Part shown: one piece after another, positions 63,408 through 64,000 of the stretch
How positions within the stretch are numbered: position 1 is the stretch's first letter
Layout of the letters: the number at the start of each line of letters is the position of its first letter
Assembly (NCBI RefSeq): GCF_031460495.1
Contig: NZ_JAVKTS010000008.1
Span: forward strand, 1-64,000
DNA: 64,000 nucleotides
Origin: Tissierella sp.
GTDB lineage: Bacteria; Bacillota; Clostridia; Tissierellales; Tissierellaceae
Reading direction: 5' to 3'
Notes under the pieces: generated by a model
What the model saw: only the letters and a program-made list of their open reading frames with translations
Database searches by the model: none
Told to the model about the DNA's origin: nothing
Translations under genes and position numbers: made by a program

Positions 63408-64000
63408 TTAGTATATTTCATTAGCATCTTTAGGCAGCTTGCGAACATGTTCTAGAAAACTTCTGCTTGAGTCTGCTTCTTCTTGATTATAGCAATATCC
63501 CAACTTCTCAGCTACTTCCTTTGCCACTTCATCAAATAAATCACACATTATTAATGTTGCATCCCAAATATGATCTATACTTCCTTCTGGATAAGTTTTT
63601 AGGAAACGCTGCCACATTCCTTTTGAAAGAAAATGATTCATATATTTTCCGGATTTTCCTATGCTGCAGGAGTAGTTTGTTTCAATTCCTATCTTCCAAG
63701 AAAGCATATTCACTAAATGCGGTCTTATATGGTAGTTAATCATATCCATTACATATGGAATTTCATCTCTCCATAGACCTTTAGCTACATTATTGAGACA
63801 CCACCAAAAATTATTACAATCGCATATGTAGTCATTTTCTAATGGTTTTTTTACATGGTAATCCTCATCTGTAGATTCTGGAATTGTAGGTAGAATCTTG
63901 TCTTTATCCAGTAAAATCATACATAGCTTATCTGATAAAACATTGCTCAATGCAAAAGGTATTGAAACTACATGCAAGTCAAGTCTGTTTCCATCTGCAA
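63408..64000 (-). CDS. Aminoglycoside 6-adenylyltransferase (AadE/ANT(6)-like), 3' part
   Basis: The frame is open to the window edge and continues upstream; in-frame it reads ADGNRLDLHVVSIPF, containing the ANT(6) motif DGNRLDL with a catalytic aspartate. Further family features are YICDCNNFWWCLNNVAKGLWRDEIPYVMDMI, RPHLVNMLSWKIGI and KYMNHFLSKGMWQRFL. The family AMP-ylates streptomycin at O-6. Only about 197 C-terminal residues are visible, so integrity of the N-terminus is unknown. It may also be one of the ANT(6)-like chromosomal homologues without proven resistance. Confidence 0.88.
   Translation of the reverse strand, partial: ADGNRLDLHVVSIPFALSNVLSDKLCMILLDKDKILPTIPESTDEDYHVKKPLENDYICDCNNFWWCLNNVAKGLWRDEIPYVMDMINYHIRPHLVNMLSWKIGIETNYSCSIGKSGKYMNHFLSKGMWQRFLKTYPEGSIDHIWDATLIMCDLFDEVAKEVAEKLGYCYNQEEADSSRSFLEHVRKLPKDANEIY

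Noticed and set aside
1-64000. CRISPR array or prophage
   Set aside because: No regularly spaced direct repeats and no phage structural or integrase genes were seen.

Overview
The window comes from a low-GC, spore-forming anaerobic Firmicute, most likely Clostridia/Tissierellia. The evidence is strong AT bias, frequent TTG/GTG starts behind strong Shine-Dalgarno sites, sigH, a YtvI-like sporulation membrane protein, CtsR/McsA/McsB/ClpC, and a clostridial housekeeping gene order. No species call is possible from the sequence alone. Nearly all genes lie on the minus strand, so transcription runs from high to low coordinates.

Region 1 (about 1-25.5 kb) is core genome. In transcription order it holds an EF-G-like GTPase, ctsR-mcsA-mcsB-clpC-radA, a divergent small gene, carD, a YacL-type PIN/TRAM protein, ispD-ispF, a T-box-controlled proS, gltX, cysS, mrnC, then the remains of thyX, rlmB, rae1, sigH, tRNA-Thr and tuf (cut by the window edge). 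The striking anomaly is in thyX. Its first ~20 codons, with start and ribosome site, survive at 7398-7469. Its last ~176 codons, from the RHR motif on, survive at 2644-3171. Between them sits a ~4.2 kb cassette with thyA, folA and an 826-residue protein that I read as SIR2 - SLOG - ThiC-like. The first two domains match the layout of the Thoeris effector ThsA; I know of no described system with the C-terminal ThiC-like domain. The cassette thus seems to swap flavin-dependent for folate-reducing thymidylate synthesis while carrying a probable NAD-targeting defence protein. This is the best candidate for an undescribed system here.

Region 2 (25.6-51.6 kb) is mixed metabolism and transport: an HisC-like aminotransferase, aspartokinase, ndk, a 3-methyladenine glycosylase, two ABC-2 exporters flanking a sirtuin, a TmrB-like protein, an MTA/SAH nucleosidase, an HD-domain protein of unknown role, a SagB-like oxidoreductase, an M3 peptidase, sfsA, a YaiI/YqxD protein, YtvI, and an AGCS symporter beside a GlnK/GlnL-like two-component pair.

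Region 3 (51.6-64 kb) is accessory in character: short monocistronic genes encoding GNAT acetyltransferases, a degenerate beta-lactamase/GNAT fusion, a DUF89 gene broken by one in-frame amber codon, a CHAP protein, a C39-like protein next to a possible 22-residue peptide gene, a nitroreductase, a DUF692-like TIM barrel, and the 3' part of an aminoglycoside 6-adenylyltransferase running off the window.
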